Shown in pieces: positions 50,830 to 59,617 of a stretch of DNA of 64,000 nucleotides (within the stretch, counting starts at the first letter, position 1; each line of letters starts with the position of its first letter). The notes beneath the pieces were generated by a model, which was not told the origin of the DNA, made no database searches, and saw nothing but the letters and a program-made list of their open reading frames with translations. The position numbers and the translations under genes are program-made. The stretch is from Brachybacterium phenoliresistens (GTDB lineage: Bacteria > Actinomycetota > Actinomycetes > Actinomycetales > Dermabacteraceae), in NCBI RefSeq assembly GCF_000576425.1, contig NZ_KK069989.1:310001-374000 (forward strand), in the 5' to 3' direction.

Positions 50830-52158
50830 ATGATGATCCCCACCACACCCCGTGCCGAGCTCGATCTGGAGCGCAGCACGCTGAGAGCGATCCGGCGGCG
50901 CCTGCTCCCGGTCATCGCGGTCATGTACTTCATCGCCTTCCTCGACCGCAACAACGTCGGGTTCGCGAAGCTCTCGATGAGCGCGGACATCGGCCTCACC
51001 GAAGCGGCCTTCGGCTTCGGGGCCGGAGTCTTCTTCCTGGGGTACGCATTGTTCGAGGTGCCGAGCAACGGCGGCATGGTGCGCTTCGGCGCGCGGAAAT
51101 GGATCGCGCGGATCATGATCTCGTGGGGAGTCCTCGCCACGGCCATGGCCCTCACCACCGGCCCGGTGTCCTTCTCGATCCTGCGCTTCCTCCTCGGGGC
51201 GGCAGAAGCCGGGTTCTTTCCCGCGATCATCTTCTACCTGACCCTCTGGTTCCCCCAGAAGGTGCGTGTGACGGTGCTCGGGACGTTCATCCTCGCCCAG
51301 CCCGTCTCCAACGCCATCGGCGCGCCGCTGTCCGGGGCGATCCTCATGATGCCGCCGGTGCTGGGATTGGCCGACTGGCAGTGGCTGTTCATCATCGAAG
51401 GCATCCCGGCGATCATCCTCGGGCTGCTCGCGCCGAAGCTCCTCACCGACCGTCCCCAGGACGCGGCCTGGTTGAGCGATTCTCAGCGCACCTGGCTCAT
51501 CGGCACCATCGAGAAGGAGAACGCCCTGGTCGCCCGGAGCGGACACGGACGCTTCATCGACGGCCTCACGGACAGGCGGGTCTGGGCCTACGCGGGGCTG
51601 AACTTCGGGATGGTCTGCGGGATCTACGGTTTCGGGCTCTGGCTCCCCACCGTGATCCAGTCGCTCGGAGACTTCTCCGTCGGCCAGGTCGGCCTGATCT
51701 CGGTTCTCCCCTATGGTGCGGCGGCGGCCTTCCTCTTCTTCTGGGCCCGGCGCTCCGATCGCACCGGCCGCCGCGCCCTGCACGCGGCGGGAGCGATGAC
51801 GATCGCGGCCGTCGGCCTTCTGGGAGCAGGGCTGACGACGGGTGTCTCCCCCTTGGTGGGTCTGATGTTCCTGGTCGTCGCCGCCATGGGCGTGTACGCC
51901 GCGACCGCGCCGCTCCTGTCCATGCCGTCCTCGGTCTTCGTCGGTGCAGCCGCTGCCGCCGGCATCGGACTGGTCAACGCCGTCGGAAACGTCGGGGGAT
52001 TCGTCGCCCCTTTCGCCGTCGGCCTCATCAACGACGCGACCGGGAGCACCCACGCGAGCCTCGCGTTCCTCGCGGCGTGCCTCATCCTCACCGCGGTCGC
52101 CACCGCCCTGTACGCCGGTCGCCGACCGGAGGGACGCGTGGCGGTCCAGGACCGCTGA
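50830..52158 (+). CDS. MFS transporter, anion:cation symporter type
   Basis: This 442-residue, 12-span inner-membrane transporter has features of the ACS family: RLLPVIAVMYFIAFLDRNNVGFA, GAGVFFLGYALFEVPSN and RFLLGAAEAGFFPAIIFYLTLWFP. ACS members import organic or sugar acids by symport. A GGAG site five bases before the ATG at 50830 decides this start over the in-frame ATG at 50803. First gene of an operon with an SDR, an RbsD/FucU protein and an IclR regulator. Confidence 0.92.
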   Translation: MMIPTTPRAELDLERSTLRAIRRRLLPVIAVMYFIAFLDRNNVGFAKLSMSADIGLTEAAFGFGAGVFFLGYALFEVPSNGGMVRFGARKWIARIMISWGVLATAMALTTGPVSFSILRFLLGAAEAGFFPAIIFYLTLWFPQKVRVTVLGTFILAQPVSNAIGAPLSGAILMMPPVLGLADWQWLFIIEGIPAIILGLLAPKLLTDRPQDAAWLSDSQRTWLIGTIEKENALVARSGHGRFIDGLTDRRVWAYAGLNFGMVCGIYGFGLWLPTVIQSLGDFSVGQVGLISVLPYGAAAAFLFFWARRSDRTGRRALHAAGAMTIAAVGLLGAGLTTGVSPLVGLMFLVVAAMGVYAATAPLLSMPSSVFVGAAAAAGIGLVNAVGNVGGFVAPFAVGLINDATGSTHASLAFLAACLILTAVATALYAGRRPEGRVAVQDR

Positions 52159-52202
52159 ACCGACGCCCCGCCATCTGGCCCCCTCACAACTAGGAGACGA
52201 CC

Positions 52203-52967
52203 TTGACCACCTCGCACCCGAACAGCACGACCGCCCTGATCACCGGAGGCGGAGTCGGCATCGGCCTGGGCATCGCGCGCCGGCTCGCCGAGCAGGGCGT
52301 CCGGATCGCCCTGACCTATCGGACCCATCGCCCCGACGAGCAGGTGCTGGACGCGCTGCGCGCTGCGACCGGGCAGGCACCCCTCGTCCTGCCGGTCGAT
52401 GCCACGGACCCGGAGCAGGTCGAGACGATGGCCGGCGAGGTCCGGAGGGCCTTCGGGAGCCTGGACATCCTCGTCAACAACATCGGCGGCCTCATCCGTC
52501 GTTCGCCCATCGCCGAGATGGACCTCGAGCTGTGGCGCACGGTGATGGCCACCAACCTCGACTCCACATTCCTCGTGACCCGCTCCGTCCTGCCCTTCCT
52601 GAGCCGCCCGGGCGGGAGGATCATCAGCATCTCCTCCCTCGCCGGTCGGAACGGCGGGCACCCGGGGGCCACCGCCTACGCAGCCTCGAAGGCGGCGATC
52701 TTCGGGTTCACCCGAGGCCTGGCGAAGGAACTGGCGCCGGACGGCATCACCGTCAACGCCATCGCGCCGGGCTTCATCGAGGACACGCCCTTCCACAGCA
52801 CCTTCACCACGGAGGACTCCAAGCGGCGCACGATCACCACCATCCCCGTCGGACGTGCCGGTACGCCGGAGGACGTGGCACAGGCCGTGGCGTGGCTTGC
52901 CTCTCCGGGCGCGAGCTTCACGACCGGGACCATCGTGGACGTCAACGGCGGGCAGCACTTCGCATGA
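52203..52967 (+). CDS. Short-chain dehydrogenase/reductase
   Basis: This 254-residue classical SDR has the nucleotide motif TGGGVGIGLGIA, NNIG at the end of the fourth strand, ISISSLAG with the catalytic Ser, and YAASK with Tyr and Lys. It closes with the usual VNGG end. It starts at TTG (52203), justified by AGGAG eight bases upstream. Probably oxidises the sugar or sugar acid imported by the adjacent transporter. Its stop overlaps the next ATG. Confidence 0.92.
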   Translation: MTTSHPNSTTALITGGGVGIGLGIARRLAEQGVRIALTYRTHRPDEQVLDALRAATGQAPLVLPVDATDPEQVETMAGEVRRAFGSLDILVNNIGGLIRRSPIAEMDLELWRTVMATNLDSTFLVTRSVLPFLSRPGGRIISISSLAGRNGGHPGATAYAASKAAIFGFTRGLAKELAPDGITVNAIAPGFIEDTPFHSTFTTEDSKRRTITTIPVGRAGTPEDVAQAVAWLASPGASFTTGTIVDVNGGQHFA

Positions 52968-53401
52968 CGCTCATCCGCGGTGAGGCGGGGATCATCCATC
53001 CGGATGTCCTCGAGGCGCTGGCACGGGTGGGGCACAAGGGCAGGATCCTGGTGGCCGACGCGCTCTACTCGACGGCCACGATCGTCGGCCCGAGATGCCG
53101 CGTGGTCCACATCGGGCTCTGTGCCGGGTACCCGACGGTGCCCGAGGCGGTGCGTACTCTCCACCGTGCCATCGCACTGGAGGAGGTGTGCAGGATGCTG
53201 CCCGAGTCCGGCCGCACGGATCACGACGTCCATCGGGAGGTCGATGCGCTCCTTCCCGGCGCTGCGACGGCGCATTCCTGGATCCCCCGCGGGGAGTTCT
53301 ACGCGGCGGCCCGATCCGAGGACGTGGCCCTCTGCCTGGCCACGGGAGACGTGCGCCGGTTCGCGAACGTCCTGCTCACCGTCGGAGGGGTGCGGGCATG
53401 A
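52964..53401 (+). CDS. RbsD/FucU-family sugar mutarotase
   Basis: This 145-residue protein fits the RbsD/FucU family: IIHPDVLEALARVGHKGRILVADA at the start and a catalytic-type His in GHKG, with the closing YAAARSEDVALCLATGD. These enzymes interconvert sugar anomers; FucU acts on L-fucose, RbsD on D-ribose. Which sugar applies here is not decided by sequence. Overlaps the SDR gene by four bases. Confidence 0.9.
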   Translation: MTLIRGEAGIIHPDVLEALARVGHKGRILVADALYSTATIVGPRCRVVHIGLCAGYPTVPEAVRTLHRAIALEEVCRMLPESGRTDHDVHREVDALLPGAATAHSWIPRGEFYAAARSEDVALCLATGDVRRFANVLLTVGGVRA

Positions 53402-53442
53402 CGTGAGATGATCGCGGCTGGAGAAGGGAGGCCGAGCGGATC

Positions 53443-54228
53443 ATGTCGCAGACCGTCAAGCGCGCCATCACCATCCTCGAGCGGTGCAGCGAGCGCCCCA
53501 GCACCGTGCAGGAGCTCGCAGACACCCTCGGGACGCATCGGACCACGGCCCTGCGGCTCGTGCAGACCCTCGAGGCGTCCGGATTCCTCCGCTCCGTGGG
53601 GAACGCCCGATATGGCGTCGGGTTCCGCCTGGCAGGCCTCGCCTCGCGCGCCGTCGAGCAGTTCGATCTCCGCGAGCTGGTCCATCCGCACCTCCAGGAG
53701 CTGAGCGACGCCGTCGGCTTCACCGTGCAGCTCGCGGTCCCGCAGGGAGATCGGCTCATCTACGTCGACAAGATCGAGCCGCCCTCGTCCATCACCTTGA
53801 ACACGCGTATCGGCGGCGAGGTGGTCATCCATACCGCCGGCGTCTCCAAGGCGATCCTGGCGCATCTCGACCCTGCGCAGCGGGACAGGATCATCGCCCA
53901 CGCGACCTTCGAGAAGCACACCGACAGCACGATCACCGATCCCGACCGGCTGCGCGCGGTGCTCGAGCTGGTGGCCGCTCGCGGCTGGTCCACCGATGAC
54001 GGGGAGTTCGAGACGTTCTCGAACTGCATCGCCGCGCCCGTGTTCGACGGACGCGGCGCCTGCGTGGGCGCCCTGTCCATCACGGCATTCACACATCACG
54101 CCACCATCGAGCAGCTCCAGGAGCATCTTCCGCTGCTGCTCGAGACCACCCGGCGGATCTCCCGCGAGCTCGGAGCGCCCGAGGGCGCCCAGGAGACCGC
54201 GGCGGCGGCGGGCTCCGGCACGCTCTGA
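53443..54228 (+). CDS. IclR-family transcriptional regulator
   Basis: The 261-residue product has an N-terminal winged helix (KRAITILERCSERPSTVQEL, TTALRLVQTLEASGFL) and a C-terminal IclR effector domain ending in GALSITAF and the helix around LLLETTRRISREL. It follows the transporter operon by 41 bases on the same strand, so it is probably the local repressor or activator acting on the palindromes at 50.78 kb. GGGAGG lies upstream of the ATG. Confidence 0.92.
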   Translation: MSQTVKRAITILERCSERPSTVQELADTLGTHRTTALRLVQTLEASGFLRSVGNARYGVGFRLAGLASRAVEQFDLRELVHPHLQELSDAVGFTVQLAVPQGDRLIYVDKIEPPSSITLNTRIGGEVVIHTAGVSKAILAHLDPAQRDRIIAHATFEKHTDSTITDPDRLRAVLELVAARGWSTDDGEFETFSNCIAAPVFDGRGACVGALSITAFTHHATIEQLQEHLPLLLETTRRISRELGAPEGAQETAAAAGSGTL

Positions 54229-54243
54229 CGACGGAGGCCGTGG

Positions 54244-54924
54244 ATGATCCCGCTGCTGCGCCGCGACCTCGACGGCCGCTACCCCGACTGGCGCCGCACC
54301 GTGCTGATCTGCGCGATCGCCGGCGTGCTGCTGGGCTCCTCGATCGGGGCGCTCGCCCGGGTGGTCCTCGTCGAGACCGGCGTCGGCGCGGGGGAGAAGC
54401 GCATCGGCACCGTCATGCTCGCCGCGATGCTCGTCGCCCTCGCGCACGTGCTGGTCGTGGCCGTGGACGCCGTGCGCCCGGTCCCCGGCCTGCTGCGCCT
54501 GCTGGACACCGGCGGGCGCGTGGCCGTCTGGGCGGCGACCCTCGCCTGCGGCGTGACGCTCCTGCTGCAGGCCACCGACTCCAGCTTCCTCGGCAGCGCC
54601 GTGCTTCTCGTCGCCCTCGGAGGCCTGTGGTGGACCCGCGGCATCGGCCGCGCCGCCCGTGCCCGTGCCCAGGACGAGGTCCTGCGCGCGCGGATCGAGC
54701 AGCATCTCCTGGAATCCGCGCATCTGCACGGCCTCGAGGCCTCCGTCGAGGCGCTCAGCGTCCGCCTCGGCGAATGGGAGGTGCGGCGCCGCCGCAGGCC
54801 CGAGCACGAACGGCATCCCTGGGAGGACACCGGCGTCACCCGGGCCCTCGGGCACCTGGGCCCGCCCGGCCGCGGCGTGCGCCGCGCCCTGGACTGGCTG
54901 GGCGGACGCGGCCGCCGCAGCTGA
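54244..54924 (+). CDS. Small membrane protein of unknown function
   Basis: This 226-residue protein has four predicted spans in the first ~135 residues (LICAIAGVLLGSSIGALARVV; VMLAAMLVALAHVLVVAV; VAVWAATLACGVTLLLQA; AVLLVALGGLWW) and a charged, helical C-terminal tail rich in Arg and Glu that should lie in the cytosol. I do not recognise the family. GGAGG precedes the ATG. It may be co-transcribed with the IclR gene, 15 bases away. Confidence 0.7.
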   Translation: MIPLLRRDLDGRYPDWRRTVLICAIAGVLLGSSIGALARVVLVETGVGAGEKRIGTVMLAAMLVALAHVLVVAVDAVRPVPGLLRLLDTGGRVAVWAATLACGVTLLLQATDSSFLGSAVLLVALGGLWWTRGIGRAARARAQDEVLRARIEQHLLESAHLHGLEASVEALSVRLGEWEVRRRRRPEHERHPWEDTGVTRALGHLGPPGRGVRRALDWLGGRGRRS

Positions 54925-55005
54925 CCGCGCCCGCCGCAGCTGACCGCGCCCGCCGAGACTCCGAGGTGCCGGGGTGCCGAGGTGTCGGTGTCGGACGCTC
55001 GAGCG

Positions 55006-55059
55006 ATTGCAGCCTGCCGTACCAGTGACGCGCCGAAATTGGTACGTACGCCTGCAATT
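55006..55059. terminator. Imperfect hairpin between converging genes
   Basis: ATTGCAG and CGTACCA (55006-55023) pair with TGGTACG and CTGCAAT (55040-55058) with internal mismatches. It lies between the small membrane protein gene and the converging alpha-amylase gene. It is unrelated to the three-copy palindrome despite a shared GTAC. Confidence 0.4.
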
Positions 55060-55178
55060 CCTCCAAGCGCCGCCGCGCGATCCCGGAGGGCACTGCAGTC
55101 CCGCGGGGCACTGCGGTCGCGCGGGGCGCCGCGGTCCTGCGGGCCCCGGGGCGGCCCCGCCCCGGGGCGCCCGGCCGA

Positions 55179-57062
55179 CTACCTCCAGGTGTCCTGGCCG
55201 GTGCCGTCGTCGGAGCTGGTGGCCGTCGCGGTGCGGTTCGCCCCGGACTCCCAGGTCACGGCGCCGCTGGCGTCCTTCTTGATGTACTTGTACTCGAAGG
55301 TCGTCCCCGCCGGCACATCCACCGCGCCGGTCCACGTCGGGTAGGTCGCGGCGGAGAGCTTCACCGCCGCACCGGTGCTCCACGCGCCGAGCTGCGGGAT
55401 GCTGCCCACCACGTAGACGTCCTGCCCCCACACGGTGCTGGCGGTGACGGCGAAGTCGACCGCGACCGTGGTCGGGTCGCCCTCCTGCGGGGCGTCCCCG
55501 CCGGACAGGGCGCCGACATGCAGGGCGAGCGCCCCGTAGGCCGGCAGCGTCGCGGTGAACGTGCCGTCGGCGGCGACGGTGATCGTCTGCGAGCAGTCAT
55601 CGGCCGCGATCACGTCGCAGTACGTCCCGGACGGGAGCGAGGTCTGATAGGTGCGGGTCACGGAGGCGCCGGTGTTGTTGATGCTCACGTAGCCCTTCGC
55701 GCCGCGGCCGTAGGCGATATGGTTCCCGCCGTCGTCCCACCAGTTCGTCACCTCGGTGCCGGCGACCTGGTTGTGGAAGCCGACCATGCCCTGGATCTCC
55801 GTCCAGCGCTGGGTGCAGGTCCAGGTCGCGCTCGCGCAGTCCGCATCGGGCACGGTCGTCTCGGTCGACCCGGGGACGCCCGCGTCCTTGTCGGTGAAGC
55901 GGTAGCCGGAGTACACCGACGGCGAGCCGTACGGCCAGGACAGCATGAACGTGTTGGCCAGCACATACTTCGCGCCCCACGTCTCGTTCATGGTCTCGGC
56001 GTTGCGCTCGGTGTCGTGGTTGTCCACGAACACGCCCGCGCTCGCCGAGAGGAGCTTCCCGTCGCCGATGGTCCGCAGGTCCTTGATCCGGCCGTCGAAG
56101 CGGGTCTTCAGCTCGCGGGAGTACGCGAACTCGTGCGAGTCGCCCGAGCCCAGGTACTCCGAGGGCTGGATCGGCTCGCCGGGGGCGCCGATGACCTCCT
56201 GCACCCAGTACACGTCCGGGTCCGACAGCTCGGCCTTGATGGCCACGAGGTCCTCGGCGGGGATGTGCTTGGCCGCATCGATGCGGAACCCGGCCACCCC
56301 CAGGTCCAGGAGGTCGTTCATGTAGGCGGCGATGGTGGTGCGCACATCATCGGACTCGGTGCGCAGGTCCTGCAGGCCGACCAGCCGGCAGTTCTGCACC
56401 TGCCAGCGGTTCGTGTAGTCGGAGATGTCGGTGCGGCAGTCGTGGAAGTCCTCCGCGCCGTACAGGCCGGGGAAGTCGTCGACGCCGTAGGGGGTGCCGG
56501 CCACGCCGGTGCCGCTGCCGTTGCCCACCCCGGTGGTGTGGTTGATGACGGCGTCCGCGATCACCTCGACGCCGGCGGAGTTGCAGGAATCGACCATGGC
56601 CGCGAACTCGGCGCGGGTGCCCAGCTTCCCTTCGATCCGGTAGCTGACGGGCTGGTACGAGGTCCACCACTCGGTGCCGCGGATGGTCTCCTGCGGCGGC
56701 GAGACCTGCACGTAGCCGAAGCCGGCGGGGCCGATGGTGCTCGTGCACTCCGCGGCCACCGCGTCCCAGGTCCACTGGAACAGGTTCAGGATGACGTCGC
56801 CGCGGCCCTGGGGCGACTCCGCCCCCGTGGTGGGGACCGGCGGTGCGGCATCGGCCGCCCGCGGAGGCGTGCTGAGGCCGCTGCACGCGACCAGGAACGC
56901 CAGCGCCAGCGCGGCGGCGACGCGGGCCAGGGCCCGCGCGCCGGGCCGGGCCGGGGCCGGCATGCCGGGACGGGGCAGCGCGGCGCCGGGACGGTGCAGG
57001 GGCGGCCTGCCGGGACGGCGCGGGGCCGCCCCGCCGGGGCCGCTCTCGGACGTGAACTGCAT
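55179..57062 (-). CDS. Secreted alpha-amylase, GH13 with C-terminal CBM20
   Basis: The 627-residue precursor has a long Pro/Arg-rich N-terminus, a hydrophobic segment ending in a lipobox-like LVAC, then a GH13 catalytic domain: GFRIDAAKH with the nucleophile Asp262, WVQEV with the acid Glu289 and NHDTERN with Asp350. An all-beta C domain follows, and the last ~95 residues are a CBM20 starch-binding domain (VWGQDVYVVGSIPQLGAW). It breaks down starch outside the cell. GAGGAGAG just upstream of the ATG at 57062 decides this start over the frame beginning at 57179. Likely induced by maltodextrins. Confidence 0.93.
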   Translation of the reverse strand: MQFTSESGPGGAAPRRPGRPPLHRPGAALPRPGMPAPARPGARALARVAAALALAFLVACSGLSTPPRAADAAPPVPTTGAESPQGRGDVILNLFQWTWDAVAAECTSTIGPAGFGYVQVSPPQETIRGTEWWTSYQPVSYRIEGKLGTRAEFAAMVDSCNSAGVEVIADAVINHTTGVGNGSGTGVAGTPYGVDDFPGLYGAEDFHDCRTDISDYTNRWQVQNCRLVGLQDLRTESDDVRTTIAAYMNDLLDLGVAGFRIDAAKHIPAEDLVAIKAELSDPDVYWVQEVIGAPGEPIQPSEYLGSGDSHEFAYSRELKTRFDGRIKDLRTIGDGKLLSASAGVFVDNHDTERNAETMNETWGAKYVLANTFMLSWPYGSPSVYSGYRFTDKDAGVPGSTETTVPDADCASATWTCTQRWTEIQGMVGFHNQVAGTEVTNWWDDGGNHIAYGRGAKGYVSINNTGASVTRTYQTSLPSGTYCDVIAADDCSQTITVAADGTFTATLPAYGALALHVGALSGGDAPQEGDPTTVAVDFAVTASTVWGQDVYVVGSIPQLGAWSTGAAVKLSAATYPTWTGAVDVPAGTTFEYKYIKKDASGAVTWESGANRTATATSSDDGTGQDTWR

Positions 57063-57132
57063 GGAACTCTCCTCTTCGTGGGTGCAGCCCGCCATCGGAC
57101 TGCCGTCCCGGCCGCGTCGCCGGGAAACCTGA

Positions 57133-57148
57133 CTGCAAAAACTTGCAC
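57133..57148 (-). promoter_or_regulatory. TTGCA-type inverted repeat upstream of alpha-amylase
   Basis: On the amylase strand, TGCAA-N4-TTGCA is a perfect inverted repeat lying 70-86 bases before the start codon. Maltose regulators of the LacI family in actinobacteria (MalR/Reg1) bind CTTGCAG-type sites at amylase promoters, so this is a likely operator. Confidence 0.5.
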
Positions 57149-57283
57149 AAACCTGCAGGGAGTGTGTCGGAGAGTACACGGGTCCGGCGGGCTCGTCGAG
57201 AGGGGATCCGGTGGCCAGGGGTCAGGCCTGGTCTGACGTGCCATCGGCGCCGGGTCCCGAGGCGGGAGCTGACGGATTCTCGA

Positions 57284-57300
57284 CTTGCGTATTCTTGCAG
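57284..57300. promoter_or_regulatory. Second CTTGC-type box pair
   Basis: CTTGCG, four bases, and CTTGCAG at 57284-57300 form a direct repeat related to the boxes nearer the amylase. It lies 222 bases before the amylase start, just after the stop of the neighbouring oxidoreductase gene, and may be a distal site for the same regulator. Confidence 0.35.
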
Positions 57301-57310
57301 CCAGGTCTTC

Positions 57311-58231
57311 TCAGGCTGTCGGCCGCGGGGCGCGGATGCCGGAGATGATCCGGGTCCATCCCTCCGCGCCGCCGCCGTCGGCGATCGCCCGCCGGTAGTG
57401 GCCCTGCACCGCGCCCGACAGGGTGGTGTCGATCCCGACGACGGTGCTGGCCGCGTGGACGTGGTCGGCGGTCGCGCCCATCATGGTGACGCTGCTGCCC
57501 TCGCCGGGGTGCTCCTCGGCGTCGATCCGCGCGCCGAGGGCCTCGATGCCGTCCGGCGCGATCATCTCCGGGATCGCACGGAACAGCTGCATCACCTCGG
57601 GGAGGAACTCCTGCGCCGTGATCCCGGCGGATCCGGCCAGGGCGGTGGCATGGGCGAACCCGGCCAGGGTCGTGAGGAAGACGTCCAGATGCGCCTGGTA
57701 CATGAGCTGGGCGCGGTCCGGATCAGCCCCCAGGAACCGCGGCGCGGCGATGCGGGCGAGGGTCGCCCGATGGGCGGCGAAGGCCTCCTCGTCCCCGCTG
57801 TAGAACGCGTAGGCGCGCTCGGTCCCGAGCATCGGCGCGGGCACCATCAGCCCTCCGGTGAGGAAGGAGGCGCCGTGGGATGCGGCCCACGCGGCCGCGT
57901 CCCGGGTCGCCGCCGGGGTGTCGGAGCTGAGGTTGACCAGTGTCCTTCCGGCCAGCACGGACGTCGTGCCGTCGAGGATGTCGTGCATCGCGCGGTAGTC
58001 GGTGAGGCTGAGAAGGGTCAGGTCGGTGGTCTCCACCGCCTCGCGCGGGGAGTCCGCCCGGCGCGCTCCGGCCTCGACGAGGGCGTCGGCGCGCCGGGGC
58101 GTACGGTTCCACACCGTGACCGGGTGGCCGGCCTCCAGCAGGGCGCGGGACATCGCCTGGCCCATCGGGCCGAGGCCGATCACGGTGACGGGCGCGGCGG
58201 ACGTCGGGGGAGTTGAGGGGGTGTTCGTCAT
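57311..58231 (-). CDS. NAD(P)-dependent oxidoreductase, 6-phosphogluconate-dehydrogenase-like
   Basis: The 306-residue product has the N-terminal Rossmann motif VIGLGPMGQAMSRALLEAGH and the NRTPRRA NADP-binding segment, followed by a helical C-terminal domain of the imine-reductase/beta-hydroxyacid dehydrogenase group. The usual catalytic Lys is not evident (AQLMYQAHLD), which is typical of the imine-reductase-like branch. Start at the ATG at 58231 (MTNTPST). It is divergent from the HxlR regulator, with an operator between them, so it is likely the regulated gene. Confidence 0.88.
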   Translation of the reverse strand: MTNTPSTPPTSAAPVTVIGLGPMGQAMSRALLEAGHPVTVWNRTPRRADALVEAGARRADSPREAVETTDLTLLSLTDYRAMHDILDGTTSVLAGRTLVNLSSDTPAATRDAAAWAASHGASFLTGGLMVPAPMLGTERAYAFYSGDEEAFAAHRATLARIAAPRFLGADPDRAQLMYQAHLDVFLTTLAGFAHATALAGSAGITAQEFLPEVMQLFRAIPEMIAPDGIEALGARIDAEEHPGEGSSVTMMGATADHVHAASTVVGIDTTLSGAVQGHYRRAIADGGGAEGWTRIISGIRAPRPTA

Positions 58232-58263
58232 GCGGCCATACTGGCCGGGCACCGGCGGGTCGG

Positions 58264-58277
58264 GAAGTACGCACTTC
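58264..58277. promoter_or_regulatory. Candidate HxlR operator
   Basis: GAAGT-ACGC-ACTTC is a perfect inverted repeat centred in the 85-base divergent region. Its form (AAGTACGCACTT) fits operators reported for HxlR-type winged-helix regulators. Confidence 0.55.
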
Positions 58278-58316
58278 TTCCTGCGGTGCTCACCGGCGAG
58301 TAAGCGAAGAGGCGGC

Positions 58317-58697
58317 ATGGCGAAAGCACCGAGGACCGGCCCGTACATCTGCGGGATCGACGCCGCGCTCGACGTCGTGAGCGGGAAGTGGAAGGGGCTC
58401 GTGCTGTGGGAGCTGCATGCCCACGGCGTGCGCCGGTTCTCCGAGCTGCGCCGGGCGCTCCCCGGGGTGAGCGAGAAGATGCTCGCCCAGCATCTGCGGG
58501 AGATGGAGGCCGACGGCATCGTCCTGCGCACCGTGTATGCCGAGGTCCCGCCGAAGGTCGAGTACTCGCTCACGGAATCCGGTGCGGCGCTGAACGAGGC
58601 GCTGCTGCCCCTGGGGGCCTGGGGCCGCGAGCGGGTGCGCCGCGAGGGGCTCGAGGTCGCACCGGTCCCCGAGGCGCCCGCATCGGCCGCGGGCTGA
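58317..58697 (+). CDS. HxlR-family transcriptional regulator
   Basis: This 126-residue winged-helix protein has the HxlR signature: ALDVVSGKWKGLVLWELHAHG, RFSELRRALPGVSEKMLAQHLREME and the wing VPPKVEYSLTESG. HxlR regulators often respond to reactive carbonyls or quinones and repress a divergent oxidoreductase, which is the arrangement here. The Cys in YICGIDAAL near the N-terminus could be the redox sensor, as in YodB/HypR-type members. GAAGAGG precedes the ATG. Confidence 0.92.
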   Translation: MAKAPRTGPYICGIDAALDVVSGKWKGLVLWELHAHGVRRFSELRRALPGVSEKMLAQHLREMEADGIVLRTVYAEVPPKVEYSLTESGAALNEALLPLGAWGRERVRREGLEVAPVPEAPASAAG

Positions 58698-58812
58698 GCT
58701 GCGTTCCGGCCACCGTCCGACCCCTAAGCCCGCGGACTGGGCGCATGCGGGCGGTGGCGGCACCGAGGCTCTCTGGACCTGGAAGAGCATCGGCTCGGAG
58801 CACTCCTCCGGC

Positions 58813-59613
58813 TCAGGTCAGGGCGAGATCCGTCATGAGGCCGGAGATCTGCTGCGTGACCTCGGCGGTCATGGCGCCGTCGTCGATCGTGGGGGTGCCG
58901 TCGCCCGACTGCGGTCCGTAGTCGCCGAAGCTGGCGTGGCTCGCGCCGGGGATCTCGACGAGCTCGGCGTCGGCGGGCAGCAGAGGGCGGGCGTCGGCGA
59001 TCTTCTGCGGGGTCGACAGCCCGTCCTCGCTGCCGCCGAGGCTGAGGACCGGCAGATCGGTCCCGGAGAGGTCGGTCGCGCAGTACGAGCCGAACAGGAT
59101 CAGGGCATCGGCCTCGGCCGCGACCTGGCAGGCCCGCACCCCGCCCATGGAATGCCCGCCGACCATCCAGGTGCCGGCCTCCGGCACCAGGTCGGTGAAG
59201 GTGCTGAGCCCGCGCCGGTCGAACAGGGCCAGATGCAGGGCGGGCCGGACGATCACGACGGCCACCTCGTGCTCGGTGACCAGGGAGGACAGCCGCGCGG
59301 CGTACGCCTCTGCCTCGACCTTCGCCCCGGGGTAGAAGACGAGGCCCATCGCCGGGGCCGTGGGCGCGCCGTTCCCCTCGGGGCTGCTCGCGGTCGCGTC
59401 GCCGGGCAGCAGCACGAGGGCCTCGCGGGACGAGCGGGCCACGATGCCGGGATCCTCCAGGACGGCCGCGTACGGGGCCTCCTCCGCATCCATCACGCCG
59501 ACGTTCGCCCAGACGAGGAACCCGCCGGCGGCGACGAGCACGAGCACGCCCAGCGCGGCGACCAGGCCCAGCAGCAGGCGCAGGGCACGGGGCCGGCGAG
59601 AGGTGGAAGGCAT
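58813..59613 (-). CDS. Membrane-anchored alpha/beta hydrolase
   Basis: The 266-residue product has an N-terminal hydrophobic segment (LLLGLVAALGVLVLVAAGGFLVW) and an alpha/beta-hydrolase fold with the nucleophile elbow GGHSMGG, an acid in GGSEDGLS and the base in PGASHASFG. It is probably anchored outside the membrane as an esterase or lipase-like enzyme; the substrate is unknown. The next gene leftward is the HxlR regulator on the other strand, 115 bases away. Confidence 0.85.
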   Translation of the reverse strand: MPSTSRRPRALRLLLGLVAALGVLVLVAAGGFLVWANVGVMDAEEAPYAAVLEDPGIVARSSREALVLLPGDATASSPEGNGAPTAPAMGLVFYPGAKVEAEAYAARLSSLVTEHEVAVVIVRPALHLALFDRRGLSTFTDLVPEAGTWMVGGHSMGGVRACQVAAEADALILFGSYCATDLSGTDLPVLSLGGSEDGLSTPQKIADARPLLPADAELVEIPGASHASFGDYGPQSGDGTPTIDDGAMTAEVTQQISGLMTDLALT

Positions 59614-59617
59614 GGGC

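Noticed and set aside
57063-57179. Longer start of the alpha-amylase at 57179
   Set aside because: The extension contains the GAGGAGAG ribosome site and the TTGCA boxes, and encodes no signal-like sequence.
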